Shown: positions 1 through 13,136, counted from the stretch's first letter. The stretch is 64,000 nt of DNA from Lytechinus variegatus (GCF_018143015.1 NC_054741.1:12647736-12711735); one strand, 5' to 3'. Numbers and translations: made by a program. The notes: a model not told the origin generated them from the letters alone.

Positions 1-289
1 CCCTGTTCATATTCACCGTTGGTTATTCTATTAAGCATTTCCTCTCCCAAAACCAGAGCATGAAGCATATACATCATAAGAGAAATGATTGCGTAATGAT
101 GAAATGATAATGAACATAAAAGCCAGTGCATAATGTTATCTTGCAAAAAAAAACCCAATTATTTTTGGTTTGGTGTGTAGGAACTGGATATAGATTGCAT
201 ATATTAGTTATAGATAATTGGCCCAAGTTTCTCCTCATTTGTTGCTGGATTGCATGTTAAAGAAGTTATTATGTGTTCTGGGGACCATT

Positions 290-402
290 TCTTAAAGACT
301 TACTGCATTGTTAACCATTATTGTATTAACTGCCCTGTTACCATGGCAGTTGCCATAGTGGCAAAGTTACTGTAGTTGTAACTCGTAATGGAACGGACTC
401 CT
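290..402. mobile_element. Decayed copy of the 162-bp CAGGGGCC MITE
   Basis: The stretch with tgttaccatggcagttgcca and tggcaaagttactgtagttg aligns with the right half of the intact 162-bp elements at 43583 and 54049. The left end is lost. It lies in the intron just before the first visible PLC gamma exon. Confidence 0.5.
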
Positions 403-420
403 GATTATTTCTACCAATAG

Positions 421-3400
421 ACAAAGAGTATCCAGAATCATGAACGTAGACTGCGTATCGCGAGGGAATTCTCCAGGCTCATCGTCTACTGCAGATCTGT
501 TCCATTCTCAGAAGACAGTAAGTATCTTTCTAACTATTAACCCGGAATAAGCTTTTTGGCATGTACTCATCGGAGTAAAACAAGATCTCCACTCGGAACA
601 TTTTACTTTCTCTTTACAAGTAAAATGGTAGATTAATTCATTCCCTGTATTATTGATAGCTTTCTCAAACGGTATATTTTATAAGAATAGGTATGTGTAA
701 CACACATTCAATGAGAAACCACACTATTTGTCCCCATTTGGAATTCTAAAAATGTTAATCAATCCCTTTATTGTTGTTGTTCTCATCCAGACATTCCAGG
801 CAAATACTTTGAGATGTCGTCCTTCCCTGAAACCAAAGTAGAGCGTTACATGGTTCCTGGCAAGTCAAAGATCCTTGTGGATTACAACAGGAAACAGGTC
901 AGCAGGACCTATCCTAAAGGTCAACGTATCGATTCGTCCAACTATGACCCCATCCCAATCTGGTTCTGCGGTTGTCAGATGGTCTCTCTGAACTACCAGA
1001 CTCCAGGTAGAGGGCGCTCTTTCAGTCAAATTGTTCTTGATAATAATAATGTCATAATCAGGGGCTGCCGAACCATTTAGAAAGTAGTATTTCAAAATGT
1101 AGTTCTCTCCCTCATGCTTCATCTTGTCATAAATTGTTCCCATAAAAAATATTTCAGAGCATTTTGCAGTCGCATCTGATGATAGAGTCCCTTTCTCAAA
1201 ATGTATTTTAAAAATATGGGAGTGTGGCTTCAGGTTTGAAACCTCTTTTCTCCAGAGCAAATGTTTCCACACTCTTCACTTTACTTTGTTCGTTGAAAAT
1301 TTCACCCAAGTAAAGGTCCTCATCCAGGTATATTTCCCATAGTTGTTGTGTTTGGTGTCATCGGCTCAACATTGGGCTGCTTCACAGAATAATCCCATTT
1401 ATCAAATGAAACTTTGAATTTTAAGATACCTGTATCATTTGTGAGATTGAAACAGGAAGTGTGTGATATCTTTGATGGACAATGTTCGTTTAAAATGCAT
1501 TCAAAACCATAATTACTTCCCAAGAATTAAAGTAAAAAAAAAAATAGAGGACCACAGGGGGCCAGATTTGGTCAACTATATGTGAAAGTGAGAATTGTAT
1601 CTGGGGATGAATTTAATAAGTTACAATCAAATTATTATATCAAATGTATCTCTCACCCTCAGATCATCATATGCAGTTGAATGAAGGCATGTTTGCTCTC
1701 ATCGGGAGATGATTGTCAAAAGGTACAATCAGTTATAATATTAAATGTATCTCTCACCTTCAGATCGTCATATGCAGGTGAATGAGGGCATGTTTGCACT
1801 CAATGGGAGATGTGGATATGTACTGAAACCAGAATGCATGTTTGATAAGAACTTTGATTCTTTCGACAAGAGAACACTATCAAACGTTGATCCCATCCAT
1901 CTAACCATTACAGTAAGTATATTGCTTCTCAATTGGTAGGGACAATCATTAGAATTTTTAAATTGACAAAATTAAAATAAAAATGCTTGTGCATTAATGA
2001 AACAGAATGCATCAAATTTTAGAGAACCACCAAATAAAGATTAAATAAACATTTACATGTCCCTTTTATATAAATGGCAACAATATTTTGGAAAAATGTT
2101 TTGTCATTATTTATGATACATATGGACTTGTGATGAATGTATGTGAAGTTAATATGATTTTGAATAAAATTATATATCTTTTAAGCACATTGTACCGATT
2201 GATTAAGAACTATATGAAAGCTGAAAATTGTTTATTATTAATAAGTGAGCAAAACAAATTTTCATACAGTGGACAATGTATTAATTTGAACTGAGAATAT
2301 TTGTATAAATTAGTTGGATTTGACAAGTTTTATGAGAATTGATTCCTTTGATAACACAGTTTTATATTGAGATAGTTTAAAAATTGCAGGTCTAACTAGC
2401 ATGCATTTGAACTTCAGTAGTCTTTTTGATATAATCATTTCTTTTCATCTTAATGCAAGATAGTAGGCAGATTGTTATTTCAATCATATTTTTTTCGAAG
2501 AGTAAAATCGTAAGTTACATTCTATCTTTGTTATTTCCAATATTTTTGGTAGATCATAGCAGCCCGTCATTTGCAGAAGACCGGCCGTGGTATAGCCAGT
2601 CCATTTGTTGAAGTAGAAGTGCTTGGTTCTGACTATGACAGTGGGAACAAATACAAGACAAGCACAAAAGGTATGTTGTTCATATTTTATTTCATATCAA
2701 ATTAAAGTTGAAAAGCAAACTTTATGATTGTTTGAATGGAATATCATTTGTTGAAGTTGGAAAAAAGAAATGAGAATCCCAGGGAGTGTTTCATGAAAAA
2801 TCAGTAACTTTGACTATTGTTACAAGCTACCAACTCCTTGCATCTGATTGGCTAAGAGAAAATCAGTCAGTGATAATCACTGTCAATAATCTTCATGAAA
2901 CATTTCTTGGTTTCCTGTTTTCAGGCATGCACATCATAAGCAGTGTTTTTATTGTTCTTTTTTTCCCTCAGCTGATAATGGTTTTAACCCAGTCTTCAAT
3001 GAAGTGTGTGAGTTTGATGTATCCAACCCAGATCTAGCCATGCTAAGGTTTGTCATCCAGGATGAAGATGTCTTTGGTGAACCTAACTTCCTGGGCCAGG
3101 CTACCTACCCTCTCAAGGCTATCAGAACAGGTAAGTCACCTGACTCAGTTAAACCAGTCACCTGACTACCGGTAAGTCATTCAGTCACCTGAGATACAAG
3201 TCTGTATAGGAGAGAACATGAAGGAATGCATTTGATGTCATTGGTACGACCTGCCACTCTGGGGAATATTTTAGTTTGGAAAAATTTTCCAATGATTTTT
3301 TTGGATGTTCTTCAATCCTAATCTTGTTTGGTGGATCAACTTTTTTTGTTTATGTATGCATATCGTAGTGACGATGATATGATTACAATTGAACCGTTTG

Positions 3401-5083
3401 AGGGATCATCTTGTATCTTGGTTTATATGTGCATTTTGGAAAGATGATGATCCAATTAGATTTTGGGGTCACAAGATAAAGTTCACAGCGGTCATCACCT
3501 GAAAATTTTTAGGAGCGTGTAATTTTAGTCTTACAATTGTTTATTTGAGTTATAAGATATGATATTGATATGTTAGTTTACAAAGTAAAATTAATTTCTT
3601 TCCAATCTTACTTTATATTGATATGATACTGATATGTCCAGTGTAATTAATTCCTTTCCAATCTTTGATAGGATATCGATCTGTCCAGCTGAAGAACGGG
3701 TATTCTGAAGAGCTGGAACTAGCCACACTCTTGGTCCATGTTGATAGGAGAGTCATAGGGGTAAGTCTTAGGATTATCTTGCTCTCTTAGCCATTCTCAA
3801 TATATGCATCATTTCTGTTTTCTTGCTGTGAATATGTTTATTTGACTCTGTATGTTGAAATGAGGAATTGAACAATGATGAATCGTAATGGTAGAGATGA
3901 AACGATATTAGATATCACACTTTTTGTGCATGTCTGTCATGGAGTTTGAGTTGTTTATTTTTTATATTTATTTCACCATGTAAAATAATATTCACATTAA
4001 TGACAATATAGTGTTACATTTGCAGATAAGAATCTATAGTAGAAACATGGCTTGAATGAAATTAAGTGTTCATAAAGTAATAGAAAAAGAATTGATATAT
4101 ATTAAAATGAAAACATAAATCATGCCTCTATGCATATTAAGCTAAAGAAATAAACATCATTCATATCTTAGGAAAATCAAAGACATAAATCATGAACCTC
4201 AATGAATGTCAAGATCTTTATAAGAAGTGTCATTAGGAATATTTTTAGGGAAGCAAGTTGTGGAGCCAGATGATTTTTGCTTATCCTGATATTGTGATGA
4301 AACATTTTTTACATTGCCAAGTTCGGGATTGTATGATACATAACTATGGCCATTGACCTTGCACAGGAATGTGACGACAGCGACCTTTACGCGTCCATTC
4401 AGATGTTGAGAGAGAGGACGCAAGAGCTGACTGCTGTGGTCAATACCATGGACAGACCAGACATGGACAATGGTGCTGGGGGCGGAGAGTCGGACGCGTT
4501 CCGCTTGAAGACGGCAGAGCTGAATAACTGCCAGGAGGCGCTCTTCAATCTCCAAGAACAGAGAAAGTGAGAACGATGCTAGATTAGTCTGCAGTCATAC
4601 CAATGCAACTGACTCCAGACTCCATCAACATATTTACATTGTTCTGAATGGCATATCATTGGCTGTTTTGGAGTTAGTTTTATTGGTGTGACTGAGGCAT
4701 TGAGTGAGGGATACCTTCATCCTAGGATGAGGTTTCAGGAGATCCTTCATAATGTCATGTTATCCCATAAAACCACTATGGCTACACCCATTCGGTATGC
4801 TATTATAATAATGAATTATGAGAGCTTGATTTGATAGTTTCTGTATTCCCAGTGAAGTCACCGGAAGGTCTCTAAATGTTTCATTTGTTGAATAATGTGT
4901 CCCTATTTCTTTTCTGAATTGTTTCTGTTAAATTGTTATTATTCTATTATACTATTCCCTTGAGTGGATTGTAATATTTCATTTTTATTTCGTTTGTTTG
5001 CTTTTTATTGCAGACAACGGGTGGAGAAGAGAAAACTTAGAAAAACAGCAAGCAACAGTCAGAGCCGACTTCCCAGACCTTAA
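421..5083 (+). CDS. PLCG1: Phospholipase C gamma, 3' end (8 exons, partial)
   Basis: The product hydrolyses PIP2 to IP3 and diacylglycerol downstream of tyrosine kinases. Coding exons: 421-517, 791-1006, 1764-1912, 2553-2670, 2972-3130, 3672-3760, 4367-4566, 5014-5083. All junctions are GT-AG and keep frame, giving 365 residues plus TAA. The first two exons hold the PLC Y-box ([24 protein letters not shown] near residues 73-86); the spacing and wording match the gamma class, not beta or delta. The C2 domain follows ([18 protein letters not shown], then [20 protein letters not shown]). After C2 comes a predicted helical stretch and a basic tail ending RLPRP. The X-box with the catalytic histidines, the SH2 and SH3 domains and the start lie upstream of the window. 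Invertebrates often have a single gamma gene, so the '1' in the symbol is nominal. Confidence 0.95.
1635..1715 (+). pseudogene. Partial duplicate of PLC gamma exon 3
   Basis: About 80 bp just upstream of the real exon (1764-1912) repeats its acceptor and first codons: both copies read ...aatgtatctctcacc, then CAG, then a D-x-H-M-Q-x-NEGMFAL-x-GR segment. In the copy, splicing to the previous exon would give [16 protein letters not shown] followed at once by TGA. A GT-containing donor-like site (aaaaggtac) lies about 10 bp beyond the stop. The duplicate lacks the rest of the exon. It is a broken tandem copy, or possibly a rarely used poison exon. Confidence 0.7.
2778..2910. mobile_element. Short MITE in a PLC gamma intron
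   Basis: The ends are inverted repeats: the left begins cccagggagtgtttcatgaa and the right ends ttcatgaaacatttcttgg. About 133 bp, no coding capacity, ending ~60 bp before the acceptor of the 2972 exon. A similar element lies at 39696-39829. Confidence 0.55.
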
Positions 5084-5345
5084 GATGAAATCGCAAAAAT
5101 CAACAGTAAACTGATCATTGATTATGATCCCATACCAGAAGGTGTTAGAGAGTTCTTATCTTCAACTGGAAAGTGAAGAAGTTCTTGTGGAATTCTCTTA
5201 TGGCACTGTACTTATGAATATCTACCAAGGGAGCTCACAGGATTGACAAGATATGGTCATTGGAGGAATGGAAGCTGCAAAGCTTGGTTCAGTTTGCATT
5301 CACTTTGATTACAGATTATCAGATGAATGTCATCTGTACATTCTG

Positions 5346-5802
5346 TGATGATTGTATAGTATCAATTGACCATTATCTTTGCGTTCATGTGATGATTGCA
5401 GATTATTAAGTGACTCATCTGTACATTCATGCGATGATTGCAGATATCTATTGACTGTTGTCTATACAATCAGTTGATGATCGCAGATTATTGAATGACT
5501 GTCATCTGTACATTTACATGGTCATGATTGCATATTATCAAATGACTTGTCTATACATTCATGTGATGATTGCTTAGTGTCAATCATATACATGTATGAA
5601 TTCATGAGTGGAATGCAGATTCTCAGATGAATGTCAGCTATACAATCATGTGATGATGATTGCAGAGTATCAATCAACTGTCATCTATAAAATCGGGTGA
5701 TGATTGCAGATTATTTAATGATCGTAACCTATACATTTAAAAGCTAACGATTGCAGATTATCAGAGGACTTTCATTTATACAATCATGTGATGATGATTG
5801 CA
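5346..5802 (+). repeat. Degenerate ~45-bp minisatellite in or after the PLC gamma 3' UTR
   Basis: About ten imperfect units of the form gtgatgattgcagattat..., then tgactgtcatctatacaatcat, run from ~260 bp after the PLC gamma stop. Some units are truncated or fused. The position makes it likely to be transcribed as 3' UTR, but no clear AATAAA follows at a normal distance, so the end of the mRNA is not fixed. Confidence 0.75.
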
Positions 5803-6769
5803 CAGGAGGATAATATTTTGTCTTGTGGACAGAATTTAAGTGACTAAATATAACCTTCTCTGGAGTGTTATCGTGGAAATGCAGAGTATAATCTCTAATA
5901 TGCTTTTAATCCGTTGAAGATTCATTTTATTTTCATACTATATATGCCCATTGCGGATGGGTTTGGGATTTTTTTTATTGTGATAGCCACATGTTGAATG
6001 TAGATGATGCATGTGGGATATTTTGGTTTATGTACAAAAAACTGTCCAACATCTCATTGAGTTCATGTAAAGTCGAGTGGAATTAACCTAAATGGATCAT
6101 GTCTATTAACATAACTTTTAGTCTTGTTGAAAAGAATTTAAGTTTTCTATCCTCTATTGCTTTCTATTGATGTAAAGTCTACCTGAATGATCTGTTAATG
6201 TGTATTGATCTATTAGGTTGTAGTCACATATTGGCATTAGACATTACTGGGACCTGTTTTACAAAGTGTTGTGATGTATTTATATCATTCTCAAACCGAG
6301 ATTGATCTCAAATTGTGTAGTTAAGTAATATCAGATTAGATCTCAATCTGTGTTTGATTTGAATCAATCGCAACTCTTTGTAAGACAGTGCTCATTTCAT
6401 TTTTATGTGCGCAGGATAACAACTCATCACCATGGCAATGCCATATAAAATAACCAAACATTTTATTATAAAGTCTATCTCTCTACTAAAAGGAATTATA
6501 TGATATATATGTGTAATGATACAATCACATGTATGAAAAAAAATAATCTACATGAATCTAAGAGACTCATGCAAAAATACCAAGAACAATTGTTGTAAAT
6601 CCATTAAATGTTTATGATTTGAAGAAGAAATCTTGAGGGATTTTGGTACAGGAAAATTGTTCAATGTTTTAACCAAAAATATTTTTTCTGGGTTGAGTTT
6701 GAGTAGATGTATTTGTATTTTGGATTATACAAACATGGTGCATTTTTTTATATGTAGTGTATGTAATAG

Positions 6770-6850
6770 TGGGAATATTGTGGTGTAGTGCTTCTGACTT
6801 TCGCCTTTCAGTCAGTGTCGTGGGTTCAAATCCAAGCAAGATATTTATCA
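6770..6850 (+). mobile_element. tRNA-derived SINE head, decayed
   Basis: gtggtgtagtgcttctgact resembles a pol III A box and gtgggttcaaatcc a B box, in the same order and spacing as the fuller SINE at 49755-50120. Only the tRNA-like head is clear. Confidence 0.5.
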
Positions 6851-7264
6851 ATATTGTTCTGTACATGACCAAGGTGCAGTATGTTATTCTTTGGCAGGAT
6901 TATCATTTTCTTGAACACTTGTCTGTCGGGATAGGCAGCTTGGCTATAGCCAGAGTAATAATCACAATTAGCGCCTAGAGTACTCTGCAGAGAGGAAGCA
7001 GGTGTTTTGCTATATATTATTATTTTTTGTATTTTTATTTTAGTAATGAAAATTTGCAAAATGCACTGATTACAACATGCATAAACATAATGAAAAGTTA
7101 AGTACTTCAATAATCAGCAAAAGCTGAGAGAATAGATTTAAATGAAGTAAATTACAATCAAAATGTCTTTTTCACATCCTGAGCCTTGCATCAATTTAGT
7201 AATTACATCACATAAACAGAATATAATGATCATCTATGATCATCTTGTAGAACCTTGATTTGTG

Positions 7265-7410
7265 GGAGCATTGGCGTAGTGGTTGCCTTGTGACCAGAGG
7301 GTTGTCTATTTGATTCCCACTGCGATATACTTTTGCAAAGCATCAATCCATACCTTGCCACTCTCCACACAGGTGTAAAATGGCCGCCTGATATGATGCG
7401 AAGGCCTACT
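7265..7410 (+). mobile_element. tRNA-derived SINE fragment
   Basis: Starts ggagcattggcgtagtggtt (A box) and continues through a degraded B box (tatttgattccc), then ccataccttgccactctccaca and aggtgtaaaatgg, which follow the body of the 49755-50120 SINE. The 3' tail is missing. Confidence 0.6.
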
Positions 7411-10400
7411 TAGTATGTTAAACAATTGGAGTTTTTATACTCTTGATATTTTTTTATGCACCCCAGGGAATGTAGAAAGTTTATACATTGTGTGTTTGCA
7501 AGCCAGAATAAGATAACCTGGGTCATATATCTTTAAAGTGCATAAGTGTTCCAATGTTTCAAGTGCTATATTACAGTGAAATACTATTACATAATAGATT
7601 TCATCAAACAAAGATGGAGCGTTCAAGCCCAGATCAGGCGTAGTGGAGAGGTGCAATTATCGGCCGATTTTGTTTTGAGTTGACCTTGAAAATGCTTGGA
7701 AACCGCTTAGAAAGTGTCGCAGTAAAACAGCCATAACTTTTGTCAATGACCTATTATTGGAAAAAAGAATGATTACTTTGTCTGTTCATCTCGTTCATTT
7801 TGCTGTTTGTGGAGTAAAAGTATTTAAAAAATGTCAAAGAACTCTCCATAAAAAATAAAATAGTAGTCGAAAAAAAATCGCTTAAATTTCACATTTTCAG
7901 TGTAAATTTCAGTTTGTGGCACGAATGAAACTGAGATATGTCAGAAAGTAACTATTAAGGTAACTGTGTGAAAAATCAGATCTTGTAAACATGGGGGTAC
8001 GGAAATGTCTAGAAATAAGCGAACTCTTTGCGATTTTCAACACAAGAACACAAACACCGAGTTAACCCATTGAAAACGATGTCATCTCCCAACTTCAGTC
8101 CCGTATACTAACTTTCTTGTGTGTGGTCTAAAGACAGTGAAGCACAGTCATTGGCAATGCCAGTACAGTGCAGTGAAGCTGCCATGCTAGAGTGGAGTGT
8201 GCAAAATCTCTATTCATGTATCAGACAAATTGACGAGAAATTGGTTTTGCAACGCAGGTATCAGCAAGTTAACCAGCGAAATGTGACCTTTTGTAAGCTT
8301 CATTTCATCACTGATCACAGTCATCGTGTGTATGTCTATAAAGTAAAAGACATAATTAATATAGACAAGGAAATTACTGTGCTTACCTTGTACTTTTTTA
8401 ATGCATGGAAATACGTACCATAACAGAAAGGCTAGTGATTGATTGCAGGGCTGAGTCCCATAGGTAATTGCACTGGTTTCAATTGTGTATGATTAGTGAT
8501 AACAATCCATTCTAACGTAATGTGTGATAGGGTGTGCCTCGTGGTGCGTGGGGGACAATGATGAAGTTGGGTTTGCTGGTATAAAAAACTCCTTGTTATT
8601 TTGTGCCATAACCCCAATTCCATACATTGATTTCTCACAAAATAAGTCTTTTGGCACAGCAAAACTTGGCATGCATATTCGATAATATCTCGTGAATATG
8701 CACAGTGAATCTCATGAATATTCAATGCAAGTTATAGATATGTCTGAAAAAGTTTGAAAGTGCTTTTAGGAGACAACGAAAATGAAAGTAAGCGAGAAAT
8801 TAACACTTTTTGAGAGTTTGATATAATTTTTTCAGGATTGAATGATATCATTTTTGAAAAGTCCTGAAAATCTGAGGAAATTTCGTTTACATACAGTGAA
8901 AATACAAGCAAGTGAATTTTTCATGAAAAAATGAACTCTCTCCACATGTGCGTGAATGACCGTTAGAAATTAAAAACAAATCAGCCGTTTAGGCCGAGTT
9001 AATTGCATCCGTCCACTGGGCCTGTGATGAGATGATATCACTAAGCTCTGTAAGGTATTCAGTAGAACTCAGATAAAGTGAATCATAGTAACATGAAAAA
9101 TAAGTTGCAAACAACTTCATTTCATTATAATTTTGCACTAACTTCTGACAAGGGAACCCAACCTTTTACAACAAACAACTTATTTGTATACATAACAAGT
9201 AAATTATGAAACACATTGTTTAAGTGCGACTCTAATTCACACTTAAATCTTTTTTGAAATATCCCCCAGTTTACTTAAACTTTCACCTATCTGCTGCTCT
9301 GTTTTGGGGTTGTTGTTTTTTTAATTATATCTTACCATTTTCTTGGGTCATTCGCTTTTAAATGAATATATACATCTTTGTTTTGTAGCCATGCAGCCAA
9401 AATGTTTTCTCTAGCTTCTCAATTGTGCTGTCTCCTCAGATCCGATTGACTCTGTTAACATTGCTGAGCCTTGTTACGCCTTAAAATATGAAACATTTCA
9501 TTTTGCAAAGTATTGGGTATTCTATGAGTTGTGAAATGTTAATGAAACGTCATTGTTATGCATATCTGTTTGCCTTATGAAGTTACCACTAATAACACAA
9601 TTTTTTTTTGCTCTCTCTCTTTCTCTGTCAGTGGTTGAGGAGTTCCATTAATACTGGTGATTGTCAATTTAAATGATTTCAATAGAGTTCTGCCACCACA
9701 TTGCTTTAAAGACCCAGACCTCACCACAAAGTGAAATTGACATATCATATACCAATCGAAGGCTTATAAATTACTTAACACAGAAATGCAAGCTTTATGC
9801 ATTTTTACCATGTATTAGCCAAGTATTTTGTATAAGAATAGCTCCATCTATTAGGCTTTGAAAGTAGGGTCAAGTTGTGATTTTATAGGTTCTATCACCT
9901 AGATATATCATAAATATCTTTTCCTGCAAGCTTGAATGAATGGAATCTACAGCTTTGACTACTTTTTACCATATTTATTTTTCTCTTATTTGGCACAGCT
10001 TTTCATTTCAGTTGTCATTTTCACTTTTAGCTCTTATCTGAGTCTTTATCCCAAGGAGGTTAAGTGTCTCCTCAAAGAGATAATTTAGCAATTTACCTTT
10101 CTCCTGAATGAAGAATATGATTATAAAGAGCAAATTGCACTACAAAAAAAAAAGATCCCATTTCCAATGATGTATTTTGTGTTGTTCATGAATAAATACT
10201 TTTTAAAGTGAGCTAATTAGTAACACTTTAAACCACTCTTTCAAATTGCAAAATTGGCAACTTTTTGTTACAGTTTTGCCATTATCATTCATTTTAAATA
10301 TTGTTATATCCATATTGGAATTTTGAAATGGATGGAAAGGAATAGAATTTTTTTGCCAATTTGAGGATCAATACCAGAATGAAGTTTAAAAAGTTTAGCT

Positions 10401-11091
10401 TTTGAAAGGTGTATTATTTCATAGGTGAAACACAGTAAAACACAGTATAGACCCACAAAAAGACAGTAAAACACTGTACAGATGTGGTATAAACCCATTA
10501 ATAGCAGAAATGCTAGTATCACAGCATCGTACTTTATGAGAGCTGGAAGCCTATTTTTAGGTTGAAAAATAGTCATCTCGCCTTGTTCTCTAATATTCAT
10601 GTGCAGTATTTTTTTTACTTTTTTTTAGTAGTTATAACCTACATCAAAGTAAAGTCAATTGACACCTGTGCTGATGAATAAACTGTTGTCTAGTATAAGG
10701 TATACTATTCTTGTATGCTATTCTTCTTCCCAAGCTTTGACCTGTATTACCTTAAGCTTTAATTGCAATATTTTATATGGATATGGATAAAGAGCGATAA
10801 CCACAAAGAAATAATCATGTCAACACTTAGTAGGCTTTGGATGTATGATATTCTTATATTTTGTTCAAGTGATGTTAATTTGATTTAAATGTGACCAAAA
10901 TAATCTAACCAAATAGTACCTACTTATCATATGTAAGCCATTCATTTCAAAATTATCTTTTGGTATATGTGGAAATTGAGACATATAATAAATATATGCC
11001 GCTGGAAAACAAGACTATTGTATACGTGTATGTATGTGTTATGTTTGTTCCACAATCTGTGTTATGATTTATGGGAAATCTTTAAAGGGAA

Positions 11092-11427
11092 AATTCTTCC
11101 TGATGACAGGTTAGTTTTAATAAAAGCACGAAAATTAAGATATTTGAATGATTTTATTATGTTGGAGTTTTGATGAAAATCCATCGTTATGACTTTTAAA
11201 GATCTTGAATTTATTTTCATCATATTCGTTTTTGATCTTATTCCATTAAAAATTAGAATTTATGTTACATGATATAGGGGAATCTGCTCGCATGTGACAT
11301 CACAAATTAAAAATATTTAAAATTCATAACTCTTTATGATTTGATGGATTTTAATAAAACTTTCATCAATATTTTCCCCTAATTTTCTGCTTCTTCTGCC
11401 TTTTGTCAGGGTGAAGTTCCCCTTTAA
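11092..11427. mobile_element. TTAA-flanked palindromic MITE (copy 1, degraded)
   Basis: Begins TTAAAGGGAAAATTCTTCC and ends GAAGTTCCCCTTTAA. The internal halves (tgacatcacaaatt; ataactctttatgatttgat; ctgcttcttctgcc) match the better kept element at 41688-42192. About 336 bp, so shortened in the middle. Confidence 0.7.
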
Positions 11428-11869
11428 CCCTTATAAGTCTGGGGGCTGATTTAGTCCCTCAACATACTCTGTGATACACTTAAATCTGTATGTGAAAAGA
11501 TGGTGCCATGCCGTGACTTTTTCTTTCAAGCCTTGCGCAACTTTTGAGATCAACTATGCGATGCCAGAGTACTCAGTACTTCCTTTCTTTTTTCTTCCCC
11601 TCTCATTTCCATTTGTCTTTTTTTTTTCTTGTCCCACCTCCCTTTCCATTCTGTCTCTCTCACTTTCTAACCCCTCTCTCTTTTCTAATCTTTATCATAT
11701 CCCTTCCCCCTTTTTTTGAGCATGTCGGGGGCAAAATTGCATTGAGCCCCCATGTAATTTCTTCCTGGTCAAGACTTAGTCTAAATCCTCATGGTCTAAT
11801 CATATTTCACATAAAAAACATATAGAAGCACATTGGAGAAGTTTTCGGGAAAAATATTTAGCATCTTTA
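11428..11869. other. Pyrimidine-rich spacer
   Basis: Contains a C/T-rich stretch at about 11575-11715. Two overlapping open frames here encode low-complexity F/L/S/P strings and are composition artefacts. No gene seen. Confidence 0.5.
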
Positions 11870-13136
11870 ATAAACAAGTGGAATGCCTCTGGCCGTCTCA
11901 CCTGCATCACGCGGTTCAATATAGCAGCAGTGCTGACTTTGCATACTACTCTAACTCGCACAAGATGTTCAGTGATACATGGTTACTCTTATGTCCTCTT
12001 TTTATGAACTAGACCAATAAACTTACAGAGATATGATGGTTATTCAACAAAAAACCCCAACATGGCCAAAGTTCATTGACCATACATGACCTTTGACCTT
12101 GATCATGTGACCTGAAACTGGAACAGGATGTTCAGTGATACTTGATTACTCTTATGTACAAGTTTCATGAATCAGATCCATAAACTTTCAAAGTTATGAT
12201 GGTAATTCAACAGATACACCCAATTCGGCTAAAGTTCATTGACCTTTGACCTTGGACATGTGACCTGGAACACGCACAGGATGTTCAGTGATACTTGGTT
12301 ACTCTAATGTCCAAGTTTAACGAACTAGACCAATAAACTTTCAAAGTTATGATGGTAATTCAACAGAAACCCCCGATTCGGCCAAAGTTCATTGACCCTA
12401 AATGACCTTTGACCTTAATCATGAGACCTGAAACTTGCACAAAATGTTCAGTGATGCTTGATTACTATTATGTACAAGTTTCATGAATCAGATCCATAAA
12501 CTTTCAAAGTTATGATGGGAATTCAACAGATATCCCCAATTCGGCCAAAGTTCATTGACCCTAAATGACCTTTGACCTTGATCATGTGACCTGAAACTTG
12601 CACAAAATGTTCAGTGATGCTTGATTACTATTATGTCCAAGTTTCATGAATCAGATCCATAAACTTTCAAAGTTATGATGGGAATTTAACAGATATCCCC
12701 AATTCGTCCAAAGTTCATTGACCCTAAATGACCTTTGACCTTGGTCATGTGACGTGAAACTCATGCAGGATGTTCATTGATACTTGATTAACCTTATGTC
12801 CAAGTTTCATGAACTAGGTCCATATATTTTCTAAGTTATGATGACATTTCAAAAACTTAACCTCAGGTTAAGATTTCGATGTTGATTCCTCCAACATGGT
12901 CTAAGTTCATTGACCCTAAATGACCTTTGACCTTGGTCATGTGACATGAAACTCTAATAGGATGTTCAGTAATACTTGATTAACCTTATGGCCAAGTTTT
13001 ATTAACTAGGTCCATATACTTTCTAAGTTATGATGTCATTTCAAAAACTTAACCTCAGGTTAAGATTTGATGTTGACGCCGCCGTCGCCGTCGGAAAAGC
13101 GGCGCCTATAGTCTCACTTTGCTTCGCAGGTGAGAC
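11870..13136. mobile_element. DR1-array element, copy 1 (TIR element with ~163-bp internal repeats)
   Basis: The left end, after a short shared flank (aacaagtggaatgcctctgg), carries GTCTCACCTGC at 11895; the right end is GCAGGTGAGAC ending at 13136, an 11-bp inverted repeat. Between them are about six tandem monomers of ~163 bp, each with TGACCTTTGACCTT at 12087, 12240, 12403, 12566, 12729 and 12921. On the other strand that is AGGTCA-A-AGGTCA, a perfect DR1. It has no coding capacity, so it would be non-autonomous. An inverted copy lies at 48572-49668. Confidence 0.85.

Larger units (their letters stand above)
5803..11091. other. Intergenic region, no gene recognised
   Basis: AT-rich DNA between PLC gamma and TMEM42. 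It holds a family-A MITE relic at 6248-6395 (tttacaaagtgttg ... caactctttgtaa), two tRNA-SINE fragments (6770-6850 and 7265-7410), and unassigned sequence. Short open frames, such as 8121-8423, have no recognisable domain or splice context. I see no convincing exon. Confidence 0.6.

Noticed and set aside
4199..4555. 118-codon minus-strand frame
   Set aside because: It is the antisense shadow of the PLC gamma exon at 4367-4566.
8121..8423. 100-codon plus-strand frame
   Set aside because: No recognisable domain, no splice sites or polyadenylation context, and AT-driven codon use; it sits among repeat debris.
11870..13136. CRISPR-like or satellite array
   Set aside because: Units are ~163 bp without unique spacers, and the array is bounded by inverted repeats and present elsewhere, so it is a mobile element in an animal genome.
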